Assembly (NCBI GenBank): GCA_023231425.1
Contig: JALNVI010000005.1
Span: 1 to 64,000, forward strand
Direction of reading: 5' to 3'
Origin: Desulforhopalus sp.
GTDB taxonomy: Bacteria > Desulfobacterota > Desulfobulbia > Desulfobulbales > Desulfocapsaceae
Length of the DNA stretch: 64,000 nucleotides
Shown here: in pieces, positions 15,197-24,712 of the stretch
How positions within the stretch are numbered: position 1 is the first letter of the stretch
How the letters are laid out: every line of letters begins with the position of its first letter
Program-made: the position numbers and the translations under genes
Notes under the pieces: model-generated
The model's input: the letters and a program-made list of their open reading frames with translations, nothing else
Databases searched by the model: none
What the model was told of the DNA's origin: nothing

Positions 15197-15850
15197 ATGA
15201 ACATTGTTGACGCGGCTCAAAAACGTTACTCCACCAAAAAATTCGACCCCCGTAAAAAACTCACTGAAGAGCAGATAAGACAGCTGAAAAACCTGCTGCG
15301 CCTGAGCCCTTCCAGCGTGAATTCACAGCCCTGGCATTTTATCATTGCCAGTACTGCCGAGGGGCTGGCGCGTATTGCCAAAGGGGTGCAGGGGACGTCT
15401 TCCTTTAATGAGCCCAAAGTGAAGGATGCGTCTCTTGCCGTTGTTTTTTGTGCGAAAACAGATATGGATGAAAAATATCTGGAACACGTGCTGGACGTTG
15501 AAGATAGGGGTGGGCGCCTGCCGAACGAGGAAGTGAAAGCGCAGATCAATGCTGCCCGCACCTATTTTGTGAATCTGCACCGTTTTGATTTGAAGGATGT
15601 GAAGCACTGGATGGAGAAGCAGGTCTATCTTAATATGGGAACACTTCTTCTCGGAGCTGCTGCCATGGGGATTGATGCTGTACCTATGGAGGGGATTGAC
15701 GTCAGGGCCATAGATGAAGAATTTGGCCTGCGTGAAAAAGGGTTTACTGCGTTGGCGATTATCTCTTTTGGTTACCGGGCTGAAGACGATTTTAATGCCA
15801 AAGCGCCGAAAGTCCGTCTTGCAGAGGATGAGATTTTTACCATCCTTTAA
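15197..15850 (+). CDS. nfsB: Oxygen-insensitive NAD(P)H nitroreductase NfsB
   Basis: A 217-residue FMN enzyme, the same length as Escherichia coli NfsB. The N-terminus 'MNIVDAAQKRYSTKKFDP' and 'LRLSPSSVNSQPWHFIIA' give the FMN-binding Arg/Ser region; 'MEGIDVRAIDEEFGL' and 'ALAIISFGYRAEDD' complete the fold. It makes two-electron reductions of nitroaromatics or quinones, and likely serves as a flavin reductase in stress. The start is set by GGGAG eight bases upstream; a reading 31 codons longer has no ribosome site. It stands alone between the IS remnant and a universal stress gene. Confidence 0.92.
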   Translation: MNIVDAAQKRYSTKKFDPRKKLTEEQIRQLKNLLRLSPSSVNSQPWHFIIASTAEGLARIAKGVQGTSSFNEPKVKDASLAVVFCAKTDMDEKYLEHVLDVEDRGGRLPNEEVKAQINAARTYFVNLHRFDLKDVKHWMEKQVYLNMGTLLLGAAAMGIDAVPMEGIDVRAIDEEFGLREKGFTALAIISFGYRAEDDFNAKAPKVRLAEDEIFTIL

Positions 15851-16098
15851 GTTGCAAGCGCTTTGAGGGCCGTTCCTCAAGGCGCTTTTCTGTCTGCAGG
15901 GGACACGTTCCCTTTTCTGCGCAAAAAACGCTAACAGGCAATTCCTGTGGTGAAAAAAACGTTGTTAACTCTCGACGATAGCGTCCGTTTTATCCTCATA
16001 AATTGAATTCAATTTTGACTTTCCACAATGAATCGTCTACCCTGAAAAGAAATAATGTATGAGCTTTTTTATAACCCATTAAAGGAGGAGGAATACAG

Positions 16099-16497
16099 AT
16101 GTATAAAACTATTCTTTGCGCAATAGAAGCTTCCCCGGAAGGGAAGGAAGTTCTCGCTAAAGCCGCGAAACTGGCAGCCCTCTATGGGAGTAAGCTTCTG
16201 GTGATACACGTCTTGTCGTATTCGATCCTGCCAAAAGACTATCAAAAAGAGTTAAAAAAAGAGATCGCTCCGAAGGTGTATGAAATTCTCAAGTCGGTCG
16301 GAGTTCCCCAGAAGGACTGTTTTATCAAAACAGGCAAGCCCTATTCCAGAATTTGCCGGGAAGCGGAAAAGAGGAATGCCGATTTGATTATTCTCGGAAC
16401 ACACTCCAAAAAAGGTGTGCGTAACATGCTTGGTTCCACCGCCCATGGTGTTTGTAATTATGCCAAATGCGATGTAACGCTGTTTAGAATCTGCTGA
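16099..16497 (+). CDS. Universal stress protein, UspA family
   Basis: A 132-residue single-domain universal stress protein. The N-terminal strand 'YKTILCAIEASPEGKEVL' and the C-terminal 'ADLIILGTHSKKGVRNMLGSTA' mark the family. The ATP-binding pattern G-x2-G-x9-G-S/T is imperfect: the second glycine is serine (GTHS), so nucleotide binding is uncertain. It has a strong ribosome site (AAAGGAGGAGG). Such proteins act in the cytoplasm under starvation or oxidative stress. It precedes the Kef locus but 270 bp apart. Confidence 0.9.
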   Translation: MYKTILCAIEASPEGKEVLAKAAKLAALYGSKLLVIHVLSYSILPKDYQKELKKEIAPKVYEILKSVGVPQKDCFIKTGKPYSRICREAEKRNADLIILGTHSKKGVRNMLGSTAHGVCNYAKCDVTLFRIC

Positions 16498-16718
16498 TTT
16501 TTCTTTCCATGAGTTTTTTTCACTCTGTCGTCGGCAGGGACCTCCTGTAATAAGGTACTCTCCGTCGGCGACATTGAGCCGACTTGTTCTCCCGCTTCGC
16601 TTCTCCTTCTCCTCTCTGGTTGTACTTTGCCGTTTTCCTCCTCTTCATCCCGGGGTACTATGGATGTGGACGCAGCGGAAGCCGTTTTCCGTTACTTCCC
16701 CGCTGTAGACCAGCTGGT

Positions 16719-16740
16719 TTTATTCAAGGTACCCTCAAGA
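16719..16740. repeat. Relic end of the intergenic repeat
   Basis: TTTATTCAAGGTACCCTC matches the right end of the repeat family (TTATTCAAGG then GGTACCC). Nothing of the rest of the element is seen. It lies 25 bases before the KefF-like start codon. Confidence 0.5.
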
Positions 16741-16764
16741 AATACTTTCAAAATAGAGATCGAC

Positions 16765-17400
16765 ATGAACAAAATTCTTTTGCTTCTGGCCCATCCCGCC
16801 TTCGGTCGCTCCGTTGCCAACGCTGCACTGTATTCTGCGGTGGAGGGAATGGAGGGGGTTACCTGCCGCGATCTTTATGATCTCTCCCCCGATTTCTTCA
16901 TCAATGTGAAAAAAGAGCAGGAGCTGTTGCTCGCTCATGACATCATCATCCAGCAGTATCCTCTCTACTGGTACTCCACACCCTCACTGCTCAAGGAGTG
17001 GACGGATCTCGTCTTTGAGCACGGCTGGGCCTATGGCAGTGACGGGAATGCGCTGCAGGGAAAATATTTCATGCAGGCGATTACCACCGGCAGTGAGGCC
17101 GAAAGTTACACCCTGGGCGGGCACAGTTCCATGCCGCTCGTCAGTTACCTTGCACCGCAGAGGGCTACAGCCCGGCTCTGCGGCATGCGTTGGCTGCCGC
17201 CCTTTGTTGCCGCAGGGGTACACTACGAGAGCAGGGCGGTGCTGGCCAGTGAGGGACAGCGCTATCGCCGTATGCTTGAGGCGCTGCAGCAGTGCAGCCG
17301 GCTTGAGGAGCTGGCAGAAAAATATCGAATTACCGACGGCCCGGTGCCGGAGGCGAACGCCCTTGATCGGGATCTTTTGCAGGGAGAGCTCAATGGATAA
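16765..17400 (+). CDS. kefF: KefF/MdaB-type NAD(P)H quinone oxidoreductase, Kef ancillary subunit
   Basis: A 211-residue flavodoxin-2 family protein: 'KILLLLAHPAFGRSVAN' for the FMN site, 'HDIIIQQYPLYWYSTPSLLKEWTD' and 'GWAYGSDGNALQGKYFM', all typical of KefF/KefG and MdaB. KefF binds the cytoplasmic face of KefC and is needed for full potassium efflux; it also reduces quinones. The gene overlaps the first Kef antiporter by eight bases, which supports that role. The ATG was chosen because protein similarity begins there; the ribosome site GAGAT is weak. Confidence 0.88.
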   Translation: MNKILLLLAHPAFGRSVANAALYSAVEGMEGVTCRDLYDLSPDFFINVKKEQELLLAHDIIIQQYPLYWYSTPSLLKEWTDLVFEHGWAYGSDGNALQGKYFMQAITTGSEAESYTLGGHSSMPLVSYLAPQRATARLCGMRWLPPFVAAGVHYESRAVLASEGQRYRRMLEALQQCSRLEELAEKYRITDGPVPEANALDRDLLQGELNG

Positions 17401-19249
17401 TTTCCTCCTGCAGCTCTTACTCTTCTGTACCGCCGCCATTATCGCGGTGCCGCTGGCGCGAAAATGCGGGCTCAGCTCTGTACTTGGCTACCTCCTTATT
17501 GGTATCGTCATCGGCCCCTTTGGTCTGTCACTGATCGGTGATGTAGAGAGTGTGATGCACTTTACCGAGTTTGGTGTGGTAATGATGCTCTTTCTCATTG
17601 GACTGGAGCTGAAACCCAGCCTGCTCTGGCGAATGCGCACACCTATTCTCGGTATGGGCGGGGTGCAGGTGGTCGGGACAGCGCTTGTTATCTGCCTGAT
17701 TGGCTGGTTCTTCATTCCGTGGCAGAAGTCCCTCGCACTGGGGCTCACCGTGTCGCTCTCCTCTACCGCCATCGTCTTGCAGACCATGCGGGAGAAGGGG
17801 ACCATGGAGACCTCTCCCGGGCGTGCTGTCTTCTCCATTCTCTTGTTTCAGGATCTCGCCGTTATCCCCATTCTCGGCATCCTGCCGCTGCTTGCGCTCT
17901 CTCCGGTGCCGGGTGGTTCCGGCGGGGAGGTGCCCCTCCTGGACATCTCCACTCTGCCGACCCTGTGGCGCGTCGTGGCAACCCTTGGGGCAATCGGATC
18001 TATTTTTGTCATCGGGAAATATCTCGCCCGGCCGATTTTCAGAACCATTGCAGCCACGCGGGTGCGTGAGATCTTTATTGCTGTGGCCCTGGCGATGGTG
18101 GTGGGAATATCCCTGCTGATGACAGTGGTGGGGCTCAGCCCGGCGCTCGGAGCGTTCCTCGCCGGGCTCGTGCTCGCCGACAACGAATATCGCTATGAGC
18201 TGGAGAGTGACATCGATCCGTTCAAGGGACTGCTCCTCGGTGTCTTTTTCATCTCCGTCGGTGCCAGTCTCGACTTCCTCTTTATCCGCCACCATTTGTT
18301 GTTGATTGCTGGCCTTGTCGTCGGTCTGCTGCTCATTAAAGGACTGATTCTTTATGGCATCGGTTTCCTTTTCCACACCCCGGGAGAAGGGCGCAGCTAT
18401 CTTGCGGCTGCGCTGTGCCAGGGCGGGGAGTTTGCCTTTGTCCTTTTTGAATTTTCACGCAGCAACGGAGTGCTGACTGATAAAATTATAACTCCGTGCA
18501 TCTCGGCGGTTACCATCTCCATGTTCCTCTCGCCCCTGTTCTTTATCCTGCAGGAACGGCTGACTGGCCGCAGCGGCAATGAGGAGCAGCAGCGAGAGGC
18601 GGACGCTATCAAAGAGAAGGGGGCGAAGGTCATCCTTTCCGGCTTCGGCAAGGTTGGTGCCGATGTAGGGCGTTTCCTCCTTTCAACGGGTATTCGCCCG
18701 GTTATCGTTGACCCGGATGCCGGCAACGTGGCCACACTGCGTCGCTTTGGCTTTGAGGTTTATTATGGAGATGTCGGCCGACTCGAACTGCTTGAGGCCG
18801 CTGGTGCGGCCGAGGCGGAACTGCTGGTGGTCACCGACCGTGACACCGAGAAGGCAAAGGCGCTGATAACCCTTGCCCGGGAACACTTTCCGCAGTTGAA
18901 GATCGCTGCCAGCGCCGCTGACCGCAGTGCTGCCTACGATCTGATGGATATCGGAGTCTCCACCCTTCGCCGTGAAACTTTTGGTGGTGCCATCGAACTG
19001 GGGCGCGAGGTGCTTGTCCGCCTCGGCTTTCGTCGCTATGATGCGTATTGTTTGGCCCGCCTCTTCCGCCATCAGGATGAGGCTTTCCTGCCCAAACTTT
19101 ATCACGCCCACCGCAGGCAGAGTGCGGCAGAGTATCAGCTTCTCTATCGGCGCCATAACTCCCGCATGGCCGCACTGCTGCAGGCCAGCGGGGAGAATAA
19201 CGTGGGGCTGAGCGAAAAGGCGTGGGCTGCGCCGCATGGGGAGGAGTGA
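17393..19249 (+). CDS. Kef-type K+/H+ antiporter (first of two tandem paralogues)
   Basis: A 618-residue protein with about 12 membrane helices of the cation/proton antiporter-2 family, then a Rossmann TrkA-N/KTN domain starting 'KVILSGFGKVGADVGRFLL' near 404 that binds nucleotide and, in KefB/C, glutathione adducts. The pore signature 'GVVMMLFLIGLELKPSLLW' lies near 60-80. It would extrude potassium when electrophiles appear and so acidify and protect the cell. Start set by AGGGAG before the ATG that overlaps the KefF-like stop. An upstream reading of 152 codons in the same frame lies over that gene and is not used. Confidence 0.9.
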   Translation: MDNFLLQLLLFCTAAIIAVPLARKCGLSSVLGYLLIGIVIGPFGLSLIGDVESVMHFTEFGVVMMLFLIGLELKPSLLWRMRTPILGMGGVQVVGTALVICLIGWFFIPWQKSLALGLTVSLSSTAIVLQTMREKGTMETSPGRAVFSILLFQDLAVIPILGILPLLALSPVPGGSGGEVPLLDISTLPTLWRVVATLGAIGSIFVIGKYLARPIFRTIAATRVREIFIAVALAMVVGISLLMTVVGLSPALGAFLAGLVLADNEYRYELESDIDPFKGLLLGVFFISVGASLDFLFIRHHLLLIAGLVVGLLLIKGLILYGIGFLFHTPGEGRSYLAAALCQGGEFAFVLFEFSRSNGVLTDKIITPCISAVTISMFLSPLFFILQERLTGRSGNEEQQREADAIKEKGAKVILSGFGKVGADVGRFLLSTGIRPVIVDPDAGNVATLRRFGFEVYYGDVGRLELLEAAGAAEAELLVVTDRDTEKAKALITLAREHFPQLKIAASAADRSAAYDLMDIGVSTLRRETFGGAIELGREVLVRLGFRRYDAYCLARLFRHQDEAFLPKLYHAHRRQSAAEYQLLYRRHNSRMAALLQASGENNVGLSEKAWAAPHGEE

Positions 19250-19250
19250 G

Positions 19251-21140
19251 ATGGAACACTTTTTACTCCAGATATTTGTCTTTTTCGTCGCTGCGGCGAT
19301 TGCCGTGCCGGTGGCGAAAAAAATAGGTATCGGCTCCGTACTTGGATATCTTGCTGCAGGGGTGGTTATCGGTCCCTTCGGGTTGTCACTGATTGGCAAT
19401 GTGGAGAGCGTGATGCACTTCACCGAGTTCGGTGTAGTGATGATGCTCTTTCTGATCGGTCTTGAGATGAAGCCTGCCATACTCTGGCAGATGCGCAACA
19501 GCATCCTTGGTCTCGGCGGTGGACAGGTGCTGGTGACCACACTTCTCATAATGTTCGTCAGTGTCTGGTTTCTCCCGGGGCGGCAGGCGCTTGCTCTCGG
19601 GCTGATCCTCTCTCTCTCTTCTACGGCCATTGTCCTGCAGCTGCTGAAGGAGCGGGGACGCTACGACACCTCCGTTGGACGGTCAATCTTTTCGGTGATC
19701 CTCTTCCATGACCTTGCGGTGGTGCCGATTATGGCGCTGCTGCCGCTGCTTGCCACTGGCGGGACCCATGAGATTGTCCAGCATAGCGGCCTCGTTGATA
19801 TCAGCCATTTTTCCGGCGGGGTTCGTTTTCTTCTTACCCTGATGGCCATCACCGCTGTTTTCCTGCTGGGGCGTTTCGTCACAAGGCCGCTTTTTCGCGC
19901 CATTGCCATGACGGGAATGCGGGAACTCTTCGCCGCTGCCTCCCTCGCACTGGTGGTGGGCAGTTCACTGCTGATGATGGTGGTTGGTCTGCCCGCCCCT
20001 CTTGGAACCTTTCTTGCCGGAGTGGTGCTGGCGGAGAGTGAGTATCGCCACGAGCTGGAGAGTAACATCGAGCCCTTCAAAGCGCTGCTGCTCGGCATCT
20101 TCTTTATCTCTATCGGCGCCAGCCTTAACTTTGAACTGCTCTGGGAGCAGTGGTGGGTGGTTTGTCTACTGGTGGCAGGGATAGTGGTGTTCAAATTCGT
20201 CATCCTCTATCTGATCGCTGTTCTCTTTCGTTTACCGGCGAGGGAACGCGGCTATTTTTCCATTGTTCCTGCCCAGGGTGGAACCTTTGCCTTTGTTCTG
20301 CTGCCTTTTGCGGTACAGAGTGGCGTGCTGCCGCCTTTGGTGTCTGAGCTGGTACTTACTGCGGTGGTGATCACGATGTTCTTCGCACCGCTGATGGTGA
20401 CAGCCTGGGAAAAATTCGTTGAACGCAGGATAGAATCGAAGGAGGGAACTGGCCATGTCTCGCCGCAGGGGCAGCGGGTTATTATTGCCGGTTTTGGGCG
20501 CCTCGGTACAGACCTCGGTCGTCTGCTGATTTCGGTGGGGATCAAACCTGTCATCCTTGATCACGATCCTGTTGGCGTGGAGGCGCTGCGCAACTTTGGC
20601 TTTGAGGTCTTTTACGGTGATGTGACCCGGCTTGATCTCCTTGAAGCGGCTGGTGCCGCAGAGGCCAGTATGCTGATTGTCACCATAAGTAACGCCGAAA
20701 AGGCAAAAGAACTGGTGGAGCTGGCGCAGAAACACTACCCGCACCTGGAAATCGCCATTGCGGTGGACGACTGGCGTGTTGTCTATGAAATGAAAGATCT
20801 CGGGGTGTCGCTTATCCGTCGAGAGACCCGCGACTCTGCACTTGATCTCGGCATGGACTGTCTGAAGCTGCTCGGGATGCATTCTTACGAGGCCTTTCGC
20901 CTGCTGCGGATGTTCAAGCACCAGGATCTCAAGGCGAGTGACGACCTCTATGGGGTATGGCGGGAGAAGGGAGAAGAAACCTTTATCTCATCTTTCCGCG
21001 ATCATAACGACAACCTCGCTGCATTGCTGCAGCGTGCCCAGACCAGGAATATGGAAGAGGTTGGGAAAGGCTGGGCCTCGGATAAAATTATCAGGGCAAC
21101 TGGTGGCCAGCCCGACGATCCCCCGGAGATCAGAAGGTGA
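19251..21140 (+). CDS. Kef-type K+/H+ antiporter (second tandem paralogue)
   Basis: A 629-residue paralogue of the preceding protein with the same arrangement: 'VLGYLAAGVVIGPFGLSLIGNVESVMHFTEFG' is nearly identical to the first copy, and the TrkA-N domain begins 'RVIIAGFGRLGTDLGRLLI' near 412. It begins one base after the first gene's stop region; its ribosome site GAGGAG lies in the last codons of that gene, so the pair is translationally coupled. The two copies have diverged in the loops and nucleotide domain, which suggests different gating or heteromeric assembly with the shared KefF-like subunit. Which corresponds to KefB or KefC cannot be decided. Confidence 0.9.
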   Translation: MEHFLLQIFVFFVAAAIAVPVAKKIGIGSVLGYLAAGVVIGPFGLSLIGNVESVMHFTEFGVVMMLFLIGLEMKPAILWQMRNSILGLGGGQVLVTTLLIMFVSVWFLPGRQALALGLILSLSSTAIVLQLLKERGRYDTSVGRSIFSVILFHDLAVVPIMALLPLLATGGTHEIVQHSGLVDISHFSGGVRFLLTLMAITAVFLLGRFVTRPLFRAIAMTGMRELFAAASLALVVGSSLLMMVVGLPAPLGTFLAGVVLAESEYRHELESNIEPFKALLLGIFFISIGASLNFELLWEQWWVVCLLVAGIVVFKFVILYLIAVLFRLPARERGYFSIVPAQGGTFAFVLLPFAVQSGVLPPLVSELVLTAVVITMFFAPLMVTAWEKFVERRIESKEGTGHVSPQGQRVIIAGFGRLGTDLGRLLISVGIKPVILDHDPVGVEALRNFGFEVFYGDVTRLDLLEAAGAAEASMLIVTISNAEKAKELVELAQKHYPHLEIAIAVDDWRVVYEMKDLGVSLIRRETRDSALDLGMDCLKLLGMHSYEAFRLLRMFKHQDLKASDDLYGVWREKGEETFISSFRDHNDNLAALLQRAQTRNMEEVGKGWASDKIIRATGGQPDDPPEIRR

Positions 21141-21251
21141 GCGCCGGTCTTTCTTTTTCCTGTCGGCGGTGCGCCGGGGCGGTGTTCTGCCTGCAGAAAA
21201 AGTGAGTTGAGTGCAGCAAAAAAAGTTCTCCCCGCAGCATAAAGAAAGAGT

Positions 21252-21293
21252 GAAGAAAGGCTCTGGGCATTTTATTGCCCGGAGCCTTTCTTC
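21252..21293 (+). terminator. Hairpin terminator of the Kef operon
   Basis: GAAGAAAGGCTCTGGGC pairs with GCCCGGAGCCTTTCTTC, one mismatch, loop about 8 bases; T-rich right arm. It lies about 110 bases after the second antiporter gene. Confidence 0.85.
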
Positions 21294-21431
21294 TGTCGCA
21301 GGCATGTAATAACGACATGATGCGTCAGATTCCCTCTTATTCCATGTTTCTAAAAGTGAAAAGTTGTACTCTGTTCCCCTCCTCCCAAAGGGAGGGGGCG
21401 CTCCTCTCAATTATTTTCCAGGTTTACTGCC

Positions 21432-22856
21432 ATGAAATTGCCATTTTCAGCTTTAACTTCTCTGAGGCTTCCGCTTCTTGCCCGACACCGGACAGCCTTC
21501 AAGACAAACAGCGCCAATGCCTGGATGATTTTTCTTGCTATCGGTATTGGCGCGCTGACCGGGCTTGTCGGCGGTGCCTTTCGGCTTCTGCTTGTTGAGC
21601 TGGGGGATCTGCGGGATGTTTTTTTCAATAACCCGAAAATCCTCGGATCCTATGGTCTCTTCGCTGGAATTGGCATTGCTGCTCTCTCTATCTTTATTGG
21701 TCTTACGGCGGTGCGGAAACTGGCAAAGGAGGCTGGAGGCAGCGGGATTCAGGAGATTGAAGGCGGACTGGATGGACTGCGTCCATTCCGTTGGAAGCGC
21801 GTCATCCCTGTGAAATTTTTCGCTTCTCTTTTTACCATTGGCCCGGGGCTGCTCCTTGGCCGCGAAGGACCAACCGTGCAACTTGGAGCCAATATCGGCA
21901 AGATGGTGAAAGATATTTTCCGTCAGCCGGAACAGCAAAACAACCCGCTGGTTTCTACCGGTGCCGCCGCCGGACTGGCTGCCGCCTTTGATGCCCCGCT
22001 GGCGGGAATGCTCTTTGTTATTGAGGAGATGGAAGGCCACTTTCGTTTCAACTTCCTGTCACTCTCCTGCGTTATGCTGGGGTCGGCGGTTGCCACCATT
22101 GTGGTCAGCATGATAACCCATACGCGGGTGGTCATTCCCATGGCGGTCTATGACATGCCCTCTTTTGAGTCTATGTGGATCTTCCTGATTTTCGGGCTTT
22201 GTGTTGGCGTGCTCGGGCTGGTTTTCAATACTCTGCTGCTCTTTGTTCTTGATCTCTTCGCCCGTCTCAATTTGCCGCCGATTTTCCTCTCTTTCATGCT
22301 TGCCTGCATCGTTGTCCTGATCGGCAGCCAGCATATTGAGATGGTTGGTGCCGATTTTGGAATGATTGGCCAAATATTTTCGGGAGATAATACCATTACC
22401 TCTCTCCTTATCCTTTTTGGAGTGCGAATGATGCTGGGAATTATCTGCTACGGCACGGGGGTTCCGGGGGGAATCTTTGCGCCGATGATTATTCTCGGTA
22501 TTACCTTTGGCATGGCGTTTGGTATAGCGGTGCAGGAGTTTCTGCCAGGGCTCCACATGCTGCGGCCGGAGATTTTTGCCCTTGTGGGCATGGGCAGCTT
22601 TTTTTCCGCTGCCGTGCGTGCCCCTCTTACCGGAGTACTGCTGGTTGTTGAGATGACTTCCAACTACGAACTGGTGCTGCCGCTCGTGCTGGCAGCGTCT
22701 GCCGCTGCGGTCTTGACCTCTTTTCTCGGTAACAAACCTATATACGCCTCTCTGCTGGGCAGAACCCTTGCTGCGGCGAAAGAGGAGAAGAAGAAGGAAC
22801 TGCTGAAGAAGAAGAGGCAGAGTGAGGGCGCAGAGGGTGAGGCAATGGCGGAGTAG
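21432..22856 (+). CDS. clcA: ClC-family chloride channel or H+/Cl- exchanger
   Basis: A 474-residue membrane protein with all ClC signatures: 'GSGIQEI' (usual GSGIP) for the central anion site, 'GREGPTVQ' with the gating glutamate, and 'GVPGGIFAPMI' for the selectivity loop. 'FVIEEME' holds a glutamate at the place of the proton-pathway Glu203 of the E. coli exchanger, which favours exchange over a pure channel. A lysine-rich cytoplasmic tail replaces CBS domains. It may act in acid stress along with the proton-loading Kef antiporters upstream. No strong ribosome site is visible before the ATG. Confidence 0.92.
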   Translation: MKLPFSALTSLRLPLLARHRTAFKTNSANAWMIFLAIGIGALTGLVGGAFRLLLVELGDLRDVFFNNPKILGSYGLFAGIGIAALSIFIGLTAVRKLAKEAGGSGIQEIEGGLDGLRPFRWKRVIPVKFFASLFTIGPGLLLGREGPTVQLGANIGKMVKDIFRQPEQQNNPLVSTGAAAGLAAAFDAPLAGMLFVIEEMEGHFRFNFLSLSCVMLGSAVATIVVSMITHTRVVIPMAVYDMPSFESMWIFLIFGLCVGVLGLVFNTLLLFVLDLFARLNLPPIFLSFMLACIVVLIGSQHIEMVGADFGMIGQIFSGDNTITSLLILFGVRMMLGIICYGTGVPGGIFAPMIILGITFGMAFGIAVQEFLPGLHMLRPEIFALVGMGSFFSAAVRAPLTGVLLVVEMTSNYELVLPLVLAASAAAVLTSFLGNKPIYASLLGRTLAAAKEEKKKELLKKKRQSEGAEGEAMAE

Positions 22857-22894
22857 ATTCCTTTACACCCTCTGGAATTGGGCGCATCTGTTAC

Positions 22895-24265
22895 TCAGGC
22901 AGATATGGTGCTCTCTTCGGCGGCGAGACGCGCTGCGGTTATAATGTGCTCACTCTCGCGACCTCCGGGTGTATTGGGGGCTGTAGAGCCAAGAATGAGG
23001 TCGACAACCTTCCCGCGATGAAATCTTTCGCGGGGAACGGCAGGCAGCAGGCGCTCGTCGGTGCTGGAGGTGTGAAGCAGGCCGCTTTCAACCATCATCC
23101 CCACTGTTCTGCGGCTCAGGGACTCGCTGCAGGGGAGGTTTTCTACGAGCTTTTCCACCGAGACAGAGTTCTCTTCATCAAAATGCTGATAGACATCTTC
23201 GAGAATATCAAAGGCTGCGGCGAGGCTGACAGCGGGTTTACTGTTGTCTTCCAGGAGCACCACGGTGTGCATGTTTTGCAGGGCCCAGGCGACCTGAGCC
23301 CCGAGCAGGATGAAAAGCCAGCCGAGGTAGATCCAGGCCAGAAAGAGCGGGGCTGAGGCGAAGGTCCCGTAAATGGCGTTGTATTTTGCTACCCCGACCT
23401 GCAGGGAGATATAGATGTTCTGCACGATAAACCAGAGGGTTGCGGCGAGGAGGGCGCCAAGCATCGCGGGAACATTTTTCACCTTTGTGCAGGGAAAAAA
23501 GATGTAGACGGCATACAGTGAAATGGCGATGAAAAAGATGGGCAATGCCTGGAAGAGCAGGGTTTGTACCCAGGCAAAGGGAAGGAGTATATTGAGTTTT
23601 TGTGCCAGTGCCGGGTGTTTGAGGAAGGTGCTGGCAGCAAAGGCAATATTCACGGAGAGCGGAAAGAGGAAGAGCAGAGTGATGTAGTCCGACAGCTTGC
23701 GCAGGAGTGAACGCCCGTCTTCCACCTTCCAGATGAGGTTCAGCGCTTTCTCCACGTGGCTGAACATCAGCAGGACTGTGACAAGAATCCCCGCGACCCC
23801 GAAACTGCCGAGAGTGGCGAAATTGGTGCGGTCCACATAGTCAAAAATCGTGTCGACTGCAGAACGCATCGCTGAGGTCAGCGTTTTTTCGGAGACGCTT
23901 TCTTCCCTCGCGGCATCGCTGATATTCGTAAGGGGCTCTTTCTTCCCCTTGATACCAAAGGCGTGGAAATCAAAGCCCTGGTAGTTCTCGAGGTTATCAA
24001 TGTAGGAGCAGGCGATCTTCTTCAGCTGGTCGCCGCCGCCAAGGCCCTTCACCACCGCTGTACTCATGGCAAGCATGGGGACGAGGGAGAGAAGCAGTGT
24101 GTAGGTCATCGCGCCGGAGCGCAGGGAGAGATTGTTGCGCACAAACTGCTGCAGGGTTACAGCAACCAGGCGGCAGAAAAAATGCAGCTGTCGTTTCCCC
24201 CGGGAGAGCCCGGCGGGGCTGGTGTCAATCCAGTGGATGAATTTCTCGACGAAGGTGGGGACCAT
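22895..24265 (-). CDS. YihY/BrkB family inner membrane protein
   Basis: A 456-residue protein with about six helices. 'LRSGAMTYTLLLSLVPMLAM' and 'TLWFIVQNIYISLQVGVAKYNAIYGTFASAPLFLAWIYLGWLFILLGAQ' (given here only to name the conserved region near 270-320) mark the YihY/BrkB family, once thought to be ribonuclease BN. A cytoplasmic tail of about 125 residues with a winged-helix look ('SVEKLVENLPCSESLSRRTVGMMVESGLL') follows. Function unknown, perhaps transport or envelope stress. It begins 14 bases after the MoaE-like stop codon, without a clear ribosome site, so translation may be coupled. Confidence 0.8.
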   Translation of the reverse strand: MVPTFVEKFIHWIDTSPAGLSRGKRQLHFFCRLVAVTLQQFVRNNLSLRSGAMTYTLLLSLVPMLAMSTAVVKGLGGGDQLKKIACSYIDNLENYQGFDFHAFGIKGKKEPLTNISDAAREESVSEKTLTSAMRSAVDTIFDYVDRTNFATLGSFGVAGILVTVLLMFSHVEKALNLIWKVEDGRSLLRKLSDYITLLFLFPLSVNIAFAASTFLKHPALAQKLNILLPFAWVQTLLFQALPIFFIAISLYAVYIFFPCTKVKNVPAMLGALLAATLWFIVQNIYISLQVGVAKYNAIYGTFASAPLFLAWIYLGWLFILLGAQVAWALQNMHTVVLLEDNSKPAVSLAAAFDILEDVYQHFDEENSVSVEKLVENLPCSESLSRRTVGMMVESGLLHTSSTDERLLPAVPRERFHRGKVVDLILGSTAPNTPGGRESEHIITAARLAAEESTISA

Positions 24266-24278
24266 GGCGGCGGGCGGT

Positions 24279-24641
24279 TCAGGCGAGAATCTCTTTCTTG
24301 CCTATTGCCTCTCCTTTGATTTTATCCAAAATTTCAGCAAGCACCGTCTTTACATTTTCCCGGATATCTCCGGCAACGATGATGTAGAGCAGGTCGTCTC
24401 CGGGATGAAAGGTCCCGGATTTTGCCTCGACGAGAATCTCCCAGATGCCGGGTTTGGCAAGATATTCCTGACGGAAGGCCTCTACCATTTCCTGGTCGGG
24501 GGTGACTTCAAGAGTTTTCACCGGTGTGTGGTCGCCACGCGACCAGTTGCGTACGACCCCGTTGTGGATGAGAATCATGCCGACGTTGTCAGCGAAATCA
24601 GGGCGTTTTTTCAGTTCTGCAAGTTCTTTGTTAATATCCAT
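24279..24641 (-). CDS. moaE: MoaE-like molybdopterin synthase large subunit
   Basis: A 120-residue protein resembling MoaE, which with MoaD thiocarboxylate converts precursor Z to molybdopterin. 'NVGMILIHNGVVRNWSRGD' fits the family's 'GAxxxFxGxVRxxxxG', and 'GDDLLYIIVAGDIRENV' its dimer region. The family's C-terminal 'PIWKKE' lysine motif appears only as 'AIGKKE', so activity is not certain. The ATG chosen is the first after the repeat copy; an upstream ATG 24 codons earlier would put repeat-adjacent sequence in the protein. Both ribosome sites are weak. It is followed by the BrkB gene. Molybdenum enzymes are common in such anaerobes, and mobA lies at 46 kb. Confidence 0.65.
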   Translation of the reverse strand: MDINKELAELKKRPDFADNVGMILIHNGVVRNWSRGDHTPVKTLEVTPDQEMVEAFRQEYLAKPGIWEILVEAKSGTFHPGDDLLYIIVAGDIRENVKTVLAEILDKIKGEAIGKKEILA

Positions 24642-24712
24642 GAGTGAGCTCTGTGTTGTCAACAGATTCAACCGTTGCCGGATGCTATGGTGATTCTGAT
24701 GACTTTTGGGCA

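Noticed and set aside
16584..16880. A short hydrophobic plus-strand frame before the KefF-like gene
   Set aside because: It overlaps the KefF-like gene in another frame, lacks a ribosome site and resembles nothing known.
17528..18376. Long minus-strand frames antisense to the two Kef genes
   Set aside because: They are compositional shadows of a coding strand with strong codon bias; the plus-strand proteins are unmistakable.
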